Of a stretch of DNA of 64,000 nucleotides, positions 36,221-46,015 are shown one piece after another. The position numbers and the translations under genes were made by a program. The stretch comes from Shewanella woodyi ATCC 51908. Lineage in GTDB: Bacteria; Pseudomonadota; Gammaproteobacteria; Enterobacterales; Shewanellaceae. Location: assembly GCF_000019525.1 (NCBI RefSeq), contig NC_010506.1:5022001-5086000 (forward strand), read 5' to 3'. Numbering within the stretch: the first letter of the stretch is position 1; each line of letters opens with the position of its first letter. The notes beneath the pieces were generated by a model. That model had not been told where the DNA came from and ran no database searches. It was given only the letters and a program-made list of their open reading frames with translations.

Positions 36221-38050
36221 ATGAAAAAAATAATCACTCTGGCACTTTCATTGGTGCTCACAAGCTCCCTACTACTGCTTACCCCTTTAGCTCATAGTGA
36301 AGGGGTTTTCAGTAACAGCAAGTTCAGCTTTCTTAAGGATGAACCTAAATTAATGCCTGTTGACGAAGCCTTTGTCTTCGATTTTAAGCAGGAAGGAGAA
36401 CAACTTAAAATAAGCTGGGTTATCGCTGACGGTTACTACATGTATCGCGATAAACTCAAGTTTGAAGCAGAGGGTGCATTACTTGGTGAGATAGCTCTAC
36501 CAAAAGGTAAAGAGCACAACGATGAATATTTTGGCGAACAAGAGGTTTACTACTCCTTCGTTGAGTTCCCCATCGCGATAAAAGAAGCTAGTGATCAGTC
36601 TAATGTCACCATCACCTTTATGGGCTGCGCCGAAGGAAAACTCTGCTTCCCTCCAACCAAAAAACAGGCACTGTTATCGGCAGTCCCCCTCAATGACGGC
36701 CTATTAAAAGATAAAGTTCAAGAGCTATCCACTCCAGAGGCTAGTAGTAAAACCGTAACAGAGCCTATAACACAGCAAGATAGCTTAAGTCAGATGCTAT
36801 CAGGTGATAGCCTTCTGTGGACTTTAGTGATCTTTTTTGGATTAGGTATTGGCCTTGCGCTAACCCCGTGTGTTTTCCCAATGTATCCAATTCTATCTGG
36901 CATCATAGTCGGCCAAGGGAAGAAGTTATCGACAGCTAAGGCCTTTAGCCTCTCTATGGTCTATGTCCAAGGCATGGCGATCACCTACTCCTTGTTAGGA
37001 CTCGTAGTGGCATCGGCAGGCATGAAGTATCAAGCGGCTCTGCAACATCCAGCTGTACTCATCGTATTAGCCATACTTTTCTTTGTCTTAAGCCTCTCTA
37101 TGTTTGGCCTATACGAATTAAAGCTACCTTCAAGTTGGCAAGAGAAGATGAACAGCTTCTCCAACAACCAGAAGGGAGGCAATGTTATTGGTGTCTTCTT
37201 AATGGGGATCATCTCAGGCTTAGTCGCCTCACCTTGTACCACTGCTCCGCTCTCTGGTGCGCTGGTCTATGTTGCTCAAACTGGCGACCTATTGCAGGGA
37301 TTTTTGGCACTATATGTATTGAGTATGGGCATGGGACTACCACTGCTTATCATAGGTACTTCAGGTGGTAAGCTACTGCCAAGAGCAGGTAGCTGGATGG
37401 ATATCATCAAGACCATATTTGGCTTCCTTCTCATCGCTGTGTCTGTTGTGATGATCGGCAGAATCTGGCCAGGCCTTATCTCTGATATCCTATGGTCTAT
37501 CTGGGGTGTCGCGCTAATTGGTTACCTGATGCACCAGAATAAGCTCACTGAGTTTAACTGGAAGCAATCGACTCGTTCAGTTCTACTGACTTTAGGCCTG
37601 TTAGCTAGCTTCTCCTATGGTTTCCAAGCGGTAATGAGTGAGCTCGGACTGCAAAACCATAGCCAAGGTGAACAAACACAACTTCATGGCCATAAACCCA
37701 TTAAATCCATCGCTGACTTAGAGGCAGAAGTGAGCGCCGCGGCAGCACAGGGCAAGCCAGTTATGTTAGATCTTTATGCCGACTGGTGCGTTGCCTGCAA
37801 AGAGTTTGAAGCTATCACCTTTAAAGATCCAGAGGTGCAGAAACGTCTATCTCAAATAGTCTTCCTGCAGGCTGATGTGACTAAAAATGATATGACTGAT
37901 ATCGAACTGCTCGAACACTATGACGTACTTGGATTGCCGACACTGTTAATGTTTGACAGCTCTGGTGAGTTAAGTGATGAACTAAGAGTCACAGGCTTTA
38001 TGAAGCCTGAAGCGTTTGCTAAACACTTAGATCTATTACTGGCTAAATAA
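36221..38050 (+). CDS. dsbD: Thiol:disulfide interchange protein DsbD
   Basis: This 609-residue inner-membrane electron carrier moves reducing power from cytoplasmic thioredoxin to periplasmic partners (DsbC, cytochrome c maturation). It has a signal peptide (about 1-26), an N-terminal domain with the Cys pair in GCAEGKLCFPP, eight TM helices with LTPCVFPMYPILSG and SPCTTAPLSGAL, and a C-terminal thioredoxin domain with DWCVACK. All six functional cysteines are present. The stop codon is the first triplet of a MITE-like element. Confidence 0.96.
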   Translation: MKKIITLALSLVLTSSLLLLTPLAHSEGVFSNSKFSFLKDEPKLMPVDEAFVFDFKQEGEQLKISWVIADGYYMYRDKLKFEAEGALLGEIALPKGKEHNDEYFGEQEVYYSFVEFPIAIKEASDQSNVTITFMGCAEGKLCFPPTKKQALLSAVPLNDGLLKDKVQELSTPEASSKTVTEPITQQDSLSQMLSGDSLLWTLVIFFGLGIGLALTPCVFPMYPILSGIIVGQGKKLSTAKAFSLSMVYVQGMAITYSLLGLVVASAGMKYQAALQHPAVLIVLAILFFVLSLSMFGLYELKLPSSWQEKMNSFSNNQKGGNVIGVFLMGIISGLVASPCTTAPLSGALVYVAQTGDLLQGFLALYVLSMGMGLPLLIIGTSGGKLLPRAGSWMDIIKTIFGFLLIAVSVVMIGRIWPGLISDILWSIWGVALIGYLMHQNKLTEFNWKQSTRSVLLTLGLLASFSYGFQAVMSELGLQNHSQGEQTQLHGHKPIKSIADLEAEVSAAAAQGKPVMLDLYADWCVACKEFEAITFKDPEVQKRLSQIVFLQADVTKNDMTDIELLEHYDVLGLPTLLMFDSSGELSDELRVTGFMKPEAFAKHLDLLLAK

Positions 38051-38315
38051 TACCAATCAGTATAAAGATTTGATCGCTCAGCGAGAGTTTAGCGGTCATG
38101 AGGCAAGTCAACGAGTGAAGAGCATAGTTATTCTACGGTTTAGCTCGTTAACGCAGTATCAGAACCACTAAAACTCGCCTGTAAGGAGTGTTTTTGGCTG
38201 CCTACTTCTGCGTTGAATGAATTCATAAGGGAACAACCATTCTATCATCCATTCGCCTTGAATTAGTTTGCCAAAACACACTCTGAGTAGATCAACTTCT
38301 TATACTGATTGGTAT
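38050..38315. mobile_element. MITE-like element with perfect terminal inverted repeats
   Basis: The 266-bp non-coding element is bounded by ATACCAATCAGTATAA (38050-38065) and its exact reverse complement (38300-38315). No ORF is inside. It abuts the dsbD stop codon. TACCAATC-type ends are common near gene ends in Shewanella genomes, and a related solo end follows sprT at 4188. A TA duplication at the borders is possible but ambiguous. Confidence 0.75.
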
Positions 38316-38341
38316 AATACCTCTCAGTAAAATACCCCATA

Positions 38342-38368
38342 AAAAAGCCTCCAGATGGAGGCTTTTTA
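38342..38368. terminator. Bidirectional terminator between dsbD and the S9 peptidase
   Basis: AAAAAGCCTCC-AGAT-GGAGGCTTTTT, with a T-run on either strand. It sits 8 bp after the stop of the minus-strand peptidase and serves both transcripts. Confidence 0.9.
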
Positions 38369-38375
38369 TTGAGTA

Positions 38376-40859
38376 TTACTTCAACTCTTGTTCAAAGAGT
38401 TTATAGATACGTCTGTACTCATCTAACCAGCTCGATGGCTCCTTGAAACCATGTGGCTCAACTGGGTAGATAGCAGTTTCAAACATCGGCTTTTCAAGCT
38501 CAATCAAGCGTTGAACCAAACGCACACTATCTTGGAAGAAAACATTATCGTCTAATACTCCACTCATGATCAGCAGAGGCTTTTGTAACCCCTGTGCGTG
38601 CTCAATTGGCGAGCTACGCTCATAAGCGATTGGATCAACATCCGGTGTATTAAGGATATTTGAGGTATAAGGTGCATTATAGTGTGCCCAGTCAGTCACT
38701 GGACGCAGGGCTGCACCCGCTTGGAATAGCTCAGGCTCATTAAAGAGTGCCATAAAGGTCAGGAAGCCACCGTATGAGCCACCATAGGTGCCGACTCTGT
38801 TAGCATCAACATTAGCATTAGCTGCCATCCAGTTTACGCCATCTTCAAGATCTTCCACCTCTGGCGTGCCCATTTGACGATACACAGCTGTGCGCCAGTC
38901 ACGTCCATATCCTTTCGAACCACGGTAATCCATATCCATCACCACATAACCTTGCTGGGTGAGTAGATTATGGAACATAAACTCGCGGAAATAGCCTGAG
39001 AAGCCATAATGAGCATTTTGCAGATAACCAGCACCATGATTAAAGATCACCGCAGGATACTTCTCTGCTTGGCTCTTATCATATCCTTGCGGCAGGTAAA
39101 CTCTGGCATAAACTTCACCAGCGCCGTGACTTGATGGAACTGCAACCACCTCTGGTGCTTGCCATGCATAGTCCTTAAAAGCATCACTGGTGTATGAAGT
39201 CATCTTCTTAAGCTCACCACCGATCGGCTGCAGATAAAGCTCGCTTGGTTCTGTTCGACGAGAAGCGTTAAGCAGCAGGCTCTTCCCGTCCGGGCTTAAG
39301 CTGTAATCGAGTTGACCATCCCACTGGGTTAACTGCTCATCTTTACCTGTACTAACTTCAACACGGTACACGTTATCGATACCTGGATGGCGCTTATTTG
39401 CCTTGTAGTAGATAAACTGCGCTTTCGGGCCTAAGGTGATATCACTGACAACATATTTACCTTGAGTCAGCGGTTCAACCGGCTCGCCGGCACGTTTAAG
39501 GTAGATATGGGAATACCCAGTCTCCTCAGACAAATAATAGAGATCATCACTCTTTGGTAACCAACCAAACTGGTTAAAGTTATAGTTTACCCAAGCTTCA
39601 TCATGCAGTCTGTGTTCAGTTGTTAATGAGCCTTTTTTCAGATCCAGTGTTGCTATCCAGCGATCTTTATTATCGATAGCTTCAAGCATGATAGCGACTT
39701 TATTCTCTGTCTCCTGCCACTGAATTGCGCTTTGCTCCCAACCCCAATCTTGCATTAGCTGAATTTTACGTGGTGTTCGCTCGCTCTTATATGACTCCCC
39801 TTTAGCCTTAGCATTTTCAGACTTAACCTTAGCCAGCACATCCTCATCAAAGCCCTCTAGCCCTTCGATAGTGATCGCTTTTTCTGTATGAGTATCAAGA
39901 TCGAGCAGTACTAAACGCTCACCTGGGTTCTTATCTTCCGCAACGCGTGCTCTAGCAGGTACTGCATCAACATAACCCTCTTTACCTAAGTAGTTAGGCA
40001 TAATGTCGTGCTCGCCGCGCCAGCTATACTTTTTATCGATGAGTGATAACAATACAAAGCGCCCGTCAGGTGAAAGAGATAGATTAGTCACCCTCTCCCC
40101 CTCTCCTAAATACCATACCTTGCTGGCCATTGTAGGATCCGCTTTTGTTAGCTCTTTCTTGTACTGCTCTTTTTGCTTCTCTTTATCATGTTGCTGCGCA
40201 ACATATTGGATCAACCTGTGCTGCTGCTTAGCAATATAACTCGATGGATCTTCAACACCTTTAGGTTTAGCTGTCATCTTGATGCTAGCTATCTGCTCAT
40301 GTAGGCCTGTGCTGTTGTGAATTTGGAAGATATCATCTCCCTGCCAGTAAGCGATATCACCGTTGTTAAGGAAGCGTACACCATTAACTGGCGTATTTTG
40401 TCTAGTCAACTGCGATACCTGACCGGAGCTCAACTGTTTTACAAATATGTTCCCTTGATAGATATACGCTTTTTTGCTTTTTTCGCTATTAAGCACACCG
40501 TATTGTTGGGAAGCATTGTGCAGTTCATTGAGAGATAGTTGAGTTGCAGTGGTCTCACCGACCCCTTGCTTAAAATAGTTTCTCACAGGATTGCCATGGG
40601 CTTGTCTTGCAAAATAGATAGACTGACTGTCATCCCCCCAATACGCCCCTTTAGCCAAAACTCCCATCCAATCTGGATTGGCCATTATCTGTTTTAAGGT
40701 AAGCGCTTCATTAACCTTAGGCGGGGTGGCGAGTAATACCTGATTTTGTAATGGAGTTAACTGTTCAGTTGCAGTTTGATCATTGGATGTTGCCGCACAG
40801 CCACTTAAGATGGCAATAGCCAGAACACTCAGTCCTGAATGTCTTATCAGACTTGTCAT
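38376..40859 (-). CDS. S9 family prolyl oligopeptidase/dipeptidyl-peptidase-like lipoprotein
   Basis: This 827-residue protein has a lipoprotein signal (lipobox LSGC, Cys about 21). An N-terminal beta-propeller (about 60-570, DPP-IV type) is followed by an alpha/beta-hydrolase domain. The catalytic Ser is in GTYGGSYGGF, the Asp in SGVLDDNV and the His in EPHGF. It cleaves peptides, probably after proline, in the periplasm or at the outer membrane. It is a single gene with its own upstream region (40860-41045). Confidence 0.93.
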   Translation of the reverse strand: MTSLIRHSGLSVLAIAILSGCAATSNDQTATEQLTPLQNQVLLATPPKVNEALTLKQIMANPDWMGVLAKGAYWGDDSQSIYFARQAHGNPVRNYFKQGVGETTATQLSLNELHNASQQYGVLNSEKSKKAYIYQGNIFVKQLSSGQVSQLTRQNTPVNGVRFLNNGDIAYWQGDDIFQIHNSTGLHEQIASIKMTAKPKGVEDPSSYIAKQQHRLIQYVAQQHDKEKQKEQYKKELTKADPTMASKVWYLGEGERVTNLSLSPDGRFVLLSLIDKKYSWRGEHDIMPNYLGKEGYVDAVPARARVAEDKNPGERLVLLDLDTHTEKAITIEGLEGFDEDVLAKVKSENAKAKGESYKSERTPRKIQLMQDWGWEQSAIQWQETENKVAIMLEAIDNKDRWIATLDLKKGSLTTEHRLHDEAWVNYNFNQFGWLPKSDDLYYLSEETGYSHIYLKRAGEPVEPLTQGKYVVSDITLGPKAQFIYYKANKRHPGIDNVYRVEVSTGKDEQLTQWDGQLDYSLSPDGKSLLLNASRRTEPSELYLQPIGGELKKMTSYTSDAFKDYAWQAPEVVAVPSSHGAGEVYARVYLPQGYDKSQAEKYPAVIFNHGAGYLQNAHYGFSGYFREFMFHNLLTQQGYVVMDMDYRGSKGYGRDWRTAVYRQMGTPEVEDLEDGVNWMAANANVDANRVGTYGGSYGGFLTFMALFNEPELFQAGAALRPVTDWAHYNAPYTSNILNTPDVDPIAYERSSPIEHAQGLQKPLLIMSGVLDDNVFFQDSVRLVQRLIELEKPMFETAIYPVEPHGFKEPSSWLDEYRRIYKLFEQELK

Positions 40860-41045
40860 TACGCTTCCTTTTTATTTTTCAATGATCCTGACCATCAGAT
40901 ACAGAGAGTCATACAGCGTCATTGATATTATTTTGCGATATTTATATCACAAAATTGAGTAACTTTAGTCAGGAATATAAAGGAATCTTGTAACAAGCTG
41001 AGAAATTGAAGCGATAAAAAACAGCAAGGCTAAGAAGTTGTACAA

Positions 41046-41618
41046 CTAACTTAAACTAAGGAAGTTTTGCAATAGCTCATGCCCTTGCTCAGTGAGCACT
41101 GACTCGGGGTGAAACTGAACCCCATAAATAGGAAGATGCTTATGGCTCATGGCCATGATCTCGCGACCACAATGTTCATCATCGAACCAGGCATCGAGAA
41201 TGAAGTCTTTAGGCAGAGAGCCGACCAAAAGTGAATGATAGCGGGTCACAGTAAGTGGATCTTTCAGCTCTTTAAAGAGTCGCTTACCAAGATGGTTAAT
41301 ACAGCTGGTTTTACCGTGCATCACACGTTTAGCGCGGATCACTTGTGCCCCAAACACCTGAGCGATGGCCTGATGACCTAAGCAGACGCCTAAGATCGGC
41401 AATTTACCCGCAAAATGTTCAATCGCCGCTAACGATATCCCCGCCTCATTAGGACTACGGGGACCTGGTGAAATAATAATATGGCTTGGTGCTAGCTTCT
41501 CTATATCTACTAAAGTGATCTCATCATTACGCTTAACCACGACCTCTTGACCTAGCTGCTGGAAATATTGCACTAAGTTAAAAGTAAATGAGTCGTAATT
41601 GTCGATCATTAAAAGCAT
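41046..41618 (-). CDS. pabA: Aminodeoxychorismate/anthranilate synthase glutamine amidotransferase subunit
   Basis: This class-I glutamine amidotransferase supplies ammonia to PabB for folate synthesis or to TrpE. The catalytic Cys is in [13 protein letters not shown], and His/Glu are in [24 protein letters not shown] matches the PabA start, so ATG 41618 (190 residues) is chosen over the longer frame from 41642. In Shewanella pabA is usually followed by argD, which is not in this window. Confidence 0.92.
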   Translation of the reverse strand: MLLMIDNYDSFTFNLVQYFQQLGQEVVVKRNDEITLVDIEKLAPSHIIISPGPRSPNEAGISLAAIEHFAGKLPILGVCLGHQAIAQVFGAQVIRAKRVMHGKTSCINHLGKRLFKELKDPLTVTRYHSLLVGSLPKDFILDAWFDDEHCGREIMAMSHKHLPIYGVQFHPESVLTEQGHELLQNFLSLS

Positions 41619-41749
41619 AAAACGGTCCGAAATATAAAACACTGCACTCTACCAATTGGGCGCAGATGCTACCACAGAGTCCCTTTAGGGTCACCACACA
41701 TAACACAAAAACGGCTATGCTTAAGCCTAGATAAATAAGAGCGATTAAA

Positions 41750-42850
41750 ATGCCGAACCTAGCCTCTCTTTTTCTTAAGCTATTGACCTTAGGCTGCCAA
41801 CATAGCAGTAGTAAAACCTTAGAGCGTAAGGTAATACAGGTGAACCTTGGTGTGATGGTCAGCGCGACGACCATACTCACCTTTGATTTTCTGTTTTACC
41901 TTACAGGAAATGGAGCACTCATCTACTCCGGGCTGATACAGACTCCATTCCTGCTTTTGCTACCAACAGTCTGGTGGCTTAATCATACTGGCCGGCTATT
42001 TTTGGCAAGATGGGCTATCTTTATCATCGTCATATCTGATACAACTTCCACCCTGCTTTTAGCACAAGGAACCCAGCTACTAATCCATTACTACTTCCTG
42101 CTATTTGCCATCATTCCTGCTGCATTCTTCGAGATATCTCAATGGCGCTCATCGGCAATCTTATTTATAACCAACCTAAGCCTCTATTTTTTCTTCCAAC
42201 TAAACGGCTGGGAGGCACTTCCTGAAATATATGAACTACAGGCGCAGCAACTCAATCTTCTTAGAGTTATCATGGTTGGATCCAGTGTGTTCACCATTAT
42301 CTTACTGCTATTGATAAGTGAGCGTTACTCAGAAAGGAATGAGATTTTTCTAGAAAAACTTGCCAATACCGATCCCCTAACCTCCCTCAATAACCGTCGC
42401 CACTTTATCGATAATGTTCAGCAACAACTGGCAAAAAAGTTAGATCAAAACCTGGCTCTTGCCATCATAGATATAGACCACTTTAAACAAATTAATGACA
42501 CTGGTGGTCACGATGCAGGAGATGAAGCACTCAAGCATATTAGCCAGATACTTAGTAAGCATGTTGGGGAAAAGGAGCTGCTGGCAAGGATTGGAGGTGA
42601 GGAGTTCGCGATCCTCTACATAGAGTCCACTGCAGAGTTAGCGACGAAAAAAGGCGATGCACTTCTTAGGCAGTTTGAAAACACTCCTTTTTACTATTTC
42701 GAAAAGGAGTACAAGATCACCGCCTCAATCGGTTTATGCTTATTTACAGGCCAGCAAGATCTAGATCAAGTGATGAGGGAGGCAGATGAGGCGCTTTATC
42801 AGGCTAAAGAGGGGGGAAGAAACCGACAAAAGATCAAAAAAATTGCATAA
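41750..42850 (+). CDS. Membrane-bound diguanylate cyclase (GGDEF)
   Basis: This 366-residue protein has about six TM helices in residues 30-200, followed by a GGDEF domain with the signature RIGGEEFAIL and the substrate-binding motif IDIDHFKQINDTGGHDAGDEAL. The catalytic motif GGEEF is intact. The RxxD inhibitory site is missing (GEKE at that place), so product inhibition is not expected. There is no EAL domain and no recognised sensor, so the TM bundle itself may be the input. It diverges from pabA with a 131-bp gap. Confidence 0.92.
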   Translation: MPNLASLFLKLLTLGCQHSSSKTLERKVIQVNLGVMVSATTILTFDFLFYLTGNGALIYSGLIQTPFLLLLPTVWWLNHTGRLFLARWAIFIIVISDTTSTLLLAQGTQLLIHYYFLLFAIIPAAFFEISQWRSSAILFITNLSLYFFFQLNGWEALPEIYELQAQQLNLLRVIMVGSSVFTIILLLLISERYSERNEIFLEKLANTDPLTSLNNRRHFIDNVQQQLAKKLDQNLALAIIDIDHFKQINDTGGHDAGDEALKHISQILSKHVGEKELLARIGGEEFAILYIESTAELATKKGDALLRQFENTPFYYFEKEYKITASIGLCLFTGQQDLDQVMREADEALYQAKEGGRNRQKIKKIA

Positions 42851-42853
42851 AAA

Positions 42854-42880
42854 AGCCAGTCGTCTGACTGGCTCTTCTTA
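42854..42880. terminator. Convergent terminator of GGDEF gene and sspB
   Basis: AGCCAGTC-GTCT-GACTGGCT followed by CTTCTTA on the plus strand; on the minus strand T4 follows. It starts 4 bp after the GGDEF stop and 17 bp beyond the sspB stop. Confidence 0.8.
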
Positions 42881-42896
42881 TCTAACTCGCTAAGTC

Positions 42897-43361
42897 TTAC
42901 TTAACCAGCGTCAGGTGACCTCGTCGCTTTGGCTCTGATGTTTTAGGAGTTTCATCCACAGCCTCAATGACAACGTCTTCATCTTCTGCTTCTTCAACTA
43001 CAGATAAACCAGACTCAAACTCATCATCTTCAAGTTGATAGGCTTCCTCTACATCAAAAACAGTACCTGCACCATTTTCTCTGGCGTAGATAGCAACAAT
43101 TGATGCCATAGGAAGAACAACCTGCTGAGGTACACCACCAAAACGTGCATTGAACTCAATATACTCATGACCAATCTGTAGATTACCTACAGCTGAAGAG
43201 GTGATATTAAGTACAATCTGACCATCTTTAACATATTGCTGTGGAACTTGAGTACCCGGAACAAAGGCGTCAACAACGACATGTGGGGTCAACTCATTAT
43301 CCATTAACCAGTCATAATATGCCTGTAATAAATATGGACGATTCGGGGTCATAGGTTTCAT
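42897..43361 (-). CDS. sspB: ClpXP protease specificity-enhancing factor SspB
   Basis: This 154-residue adaptor delivers ssrA-tagged proteins to ClpXP. The folded domain (about 1-110) has RPYLLQAYYDWLMDNELTPHVVVD and GGVPQQVVLPMASIVAIYARENG. An acidic linker follows, and the C-terminal tail RRGHLTLVK is the ClpX-binding motif. Its start directly follows the sspA stop. Confidence 0.96.
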   Translation of the reverse strand: MKPMTPNRPYLLQAYYDWLMDNELTPHVVVDAFVPGTQVPQQYVKDGQIVLNITSSAVGNLQIGHEYIEFNARFGGVPQQVVLPMASIVAIYARENGAGTVFDVEEAYQLEDDEFESGLSVVEEAEDEDVVIEAVDETPKTSEPKRRGHLTLVK

Positions 43362-43991
43362 TTAAGCACCCATGCGCATTTCGCGCTCAGCCTCAGTTAA
43401 AGACGCTTTAAATGATTCACGATCGAATAGACGTGTCATATAGGCTTTAACTTCTTTCGCTGTACGGATATCAAGTTCGATACCAAGTACAGGTAGACGC
43501 CACAACAGTGGGCCAAGGTAACAATCAGCTAAACCAAACTCTTCAGCCATAAAATATGGCATCTCACTAAATACTGGTGCGATAGCCGTTAAACCTTCTT
43601 GCAGCTCCTTACGAGCAGCGTCAGCACGGTCACCAGTTCTAATACGCTCAACCAGCGTGTACCAATCATGTTGGATACGGTGCATCATTAAACGTGTGCG
43701 TCCGCGTGAAACTGGGTACACAGGCATTAGAGGTGGATGTGGGAAACGCTCATCCAAGTACTCCATAATGATACGAGAGTTGTAAAGCACTAGCTCACGA
43801 TCAACCAAAGTTGGCACTGTGTTGTAAGGGTTCAATTCGATTAAATCTTCAGGCATTTCACTTGGTTCAACCTGAAGTACATCAACTGTAACTCCTTTTT
43901 CAGCTAAGACGATACGAACTTGATGACTATAGAGATCGTCAGCACCTGAATACAGGGTCATGATTGAGCGTTTATTGGCAGCAACAGCCAT
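43362..43991 (-). CDS. sspA: Stringent starvation protein A
   Basis: This 209-residue GST-fold protein binds RNA polymerase and helps the cell under starvation and acid stress. It has SIMTLYSGADDLYSHQVRIVLAEKG at the N-terminus and RIIMEYLDERFPHPPLMPV, both typical of SspA. It lies between petC and sspB, as in other gammaproteobacteria. A hairpin at 44037-44062 may limit read-through from petC. Confidence 0.96.
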   Translation of the reverse strand: MAVAANKRSIMTLYSGADDLYSHQVRIVLAEKGVTVDVLQVEPSEMPEDLIELNPYNTVPTLVDRELVLYNSRIIMEYLDERFPHPPLMPVYPVSRGRTRLMMHRIQHDWYTLVERIRTGDRADAARKELQEGLTAIAPVFSEMPYFMAEEFGLADCYLGPLLWRLPVLGIELDIRTAKEVKAYMTRLFDRESFKASLTEAEREMRMGA

Positions 43992-44018
43992 TGATACCCT
44001 CCGAGATTTAAAGGAAAA

Positions 44019-44062
44019 AGCAAAAAAACAAAAAGCAAAACGAGGGGCAAAGCCCCCCGTTT
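44019..44062 (-). terminator. Terminator-like hairpin between petC and sspA
   Basis: In the minus-strand direction AAACGGGGGGC-TTTG-CCCCTCGTTTT is followed by T-rich sequence. It separates the bc1 operon from sspAB, either as a terminator or an attenuator. A second perfect hairpin without a T-run (44084-44103) overlaps the petC stop. Confidence 0.65.
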
Positions 44063-44099
44063 ACAGTATGCGAATAATGCATTCTAACCTTTCTAAAGG

Positions 44100-44801
44100 T
44101 TAGTGTACATCTTTCCAGTACTCTTTCTTCAGGAAGTAAGCAATGATGAAGAAGATAAACAGGAAGCCCATTACCCACCAACCTAAGCTTTCACGCTCAA
44201 GTTTAACAGGATCACCCGAGTAAACGAGGAATCCGGTGATATCACGAACCACTTGATCATACTCTTCAGCATTTAGCTTGCCACCAGTAGAAACTATTGT
44301 GCCATCCTCTTGCTTAACTGGAAGGCCTTGTAGCTCCTGCATTACATGAGGCATACCTACAGATGGGAATACAGTATTATTCACACCGAATGGACGGCTC
44401 TCATCATGGTAGAAACCTTTCAGATAAGAGTAGATCCAATCTTCACCACGTACTCGTGCAACTAAGGTCAGATCTGGTGGAGTAGCACCAAACCACTTAG
44501 CAGCATCTTTAGATGGAATGGAGTTTTCCATCAAGCTACCGATCTTAATGCTATCGTCAAATATATACTTAGCACGCATATCATCAACAGAGATGCCTAA
44601 GTCATCGGCAACACGGCCATAACGCTGATATTGAGTACTATGACAGCCAGCACAGTAGTGCTGAAAACTATCTAAACCACGTTGTAGTGACTCTTTATCA
44701 TGGAGATCAATATTTGCACTCTCTAAAGGTACATGTGATCCACCAGCAGCAAATGCTAGAGACGGAATTAAGGTAACTAATGCAATAATTAATTTTTTCA
44801 T
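44100..44801 (-). CDS. petC: Cytochrome c1 of the bc1 complex
   Basis: This 233-residue protein has a signal peptide (about 1-18), the haem c motif CAGCHS and one C-terminal TM helix that anchors it to the inner membrane. It passes electrons from the Rieske centre to soluble cytochromes. The start overlaps the petB stop by one base, so translation is coupled. Confidence 0.96.
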   Translation of the reverse strand: MKKLIIALVTLIPSLAFAAGGSHVPLESANIDLHDKESLQRGLDSFQHYCAGCHSTQYQRYGRVADDLGISVDDMRAKYIFDDSIKIGSLMENSIPSKDAAKWFGATPPDLTLVARVRGEDWIYSYLKGFYHDESRPFGVNNTVFPSVGMPHVMQELQGLPVKQEDGTIVSTGGKLNAEEYDQVVRDITGFLVYSGDPVKLERESLGWWVMGFLFIFFIIAYFLKKEYWKDVH

Positions 44802-46015
44802 TAGTGAGTCAACCTCTCTGGTACAGGTTTAGTCTTCTCATTCTTACTGTAGATCCACAGCGCTAAGAAGAAGCCGAAGTAAGTCAGAGTAAAGATACGA
44901 GCAGCGATAGTCAGAGCTGGAGTAGCAGGAACCGCACCTAGGTAACCTAGAACGATAAATGACACTGCAAACTGACTGATGTTCAACTTATGAACCATGC
45001 TGCGGTAACGTATCGACTTAACCTTACAGCGGTCTAACCAAGGCAATACAAACAGTACTGCAATAGCAAGCCCCATACCCACAACACCTAATAATTTATC
45101 AGGGATTGCACGCAAAATTGCATAGAAAGGTGTGAAGTACCAAACCGGTGCAATATGCTCAGGGGTCTTCATCGGGTTAGCAGCCTCGAAGTTAGGTTTC
45201 TCAAGGAAGTAACCACCACCTTCAGGCATAAAGAAGAGCACATAACAGAAGATTATCAGGAAGCCTGCGACACCCATGATATCTTTAACTGTGTAGTAAG
45301 GGTGGAACGGAATACCATCAACTGGCCAGCCATTCTCATCTTTATTCTTCTTAATCTCGATACCGTCTGGGTTATTCGATCCCACTTCATGCAGCGCAAT
45401 CAAGTGAAGGAAAACAAGAACAACTAATACCAGAGGTAGTGCGATAACATGGAGTGCAAAGAAACGGTTAAGCGTTGCACCAGAGACGACAAAGTCACCA
45501 CGGATCCACAAGGTAAGATCATCACCAATAACAGGAATAGCCCCAAACAATGAGATAATAACCTGTGCTCCCCAGTAGGACATCTGTCCCCATGGAAGCA
45601 GGTAACCCATAAAGGCTTCAGCCATTAACACTAGGAAGATCAGCATACCGAAGAGCCAGAGTAGTTCTCTAGGCTTCTGGTATGAACCGTAAATTAAACC
45701 ACGGAACATATGCAGGTATATCACCACAAAAAATGCCGAAGCACCTGTGGAGTGCATATAACGTAGTAACCAACCATACTCAACATCACGCATGATGTAT
45801 TCGATTGAAGCAAATGCGCCTTCAGCCGTAGGTACATAGTTCATCGTCAACCAGATCCCTGTTAGTAACTGATTAACCAGAACTAACATGGCTAGTGAGC
45901 CAAAAAAGTACCAAAAGTTAAAGTTAGTCGGTGTCGCATATTGACCAACATGACGGTTGTAGGTGGCCGTCATTGGTATACGAGCATCAATCCAATCAAC
46001 TATATTCTTAACCAT
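44801..46015 (-). CDS. petB: Cytochrome b of the bc1 complex
   Basis: This 404-residue eight-to-nine TM protein binds haems bL and bH. It has the paired histidines (RYMHSTGASAFFVVIYLHMF and FALHVIALPLVLVVLVFLH). The quinol-site motif is PVWYFTPFYAILR, a PxWY-type sequence. The petA stop overlaps its start by one base. Confidence 0.97.
   Translation of the reverse strand: MVKNIVDWIDARIPMTATYNRHVGQYATPTNFNFWYFFGSLAMLVLVNQLLTGIWLTMNYVPTAEGAFASIEYIMRDVEYGWLLRYMHSTGASAFFVVIYLHMFRGLIYGSYQKPRELLWLFGMLIFLVLMAEAFMGYLLPWGQMSYWGAQVIISLFGAIPVIGDDLTLWIRGDFVVSGATLNRFFALHVIALPLVLVVLVFLHLIALHEVGSNNPDGIEIKKNKDENGWPVDGIPFHPYYTVKDIMGVAGFLIIFCYVLFFMPEGGGYFLEKPNFEAANPMKTPEHIAPVWYFTPFYAILRAIPDKLLGVVGMGLAIAVLFVLPWLDRCKVKSIRYRSMVHKLNISQFAVSFIVLGYLGAVPATPALTIAARIFTLTYFGFFLALWIYSKNEKTKPVPERLTH

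Noticed and set aside
40930..40955. CRP-like sequence upstream of the S9 peptidase
   Set aside because: The halves (TGCGA and TCACA) are 8 instead of 6 bases apart and one half is mismatched.
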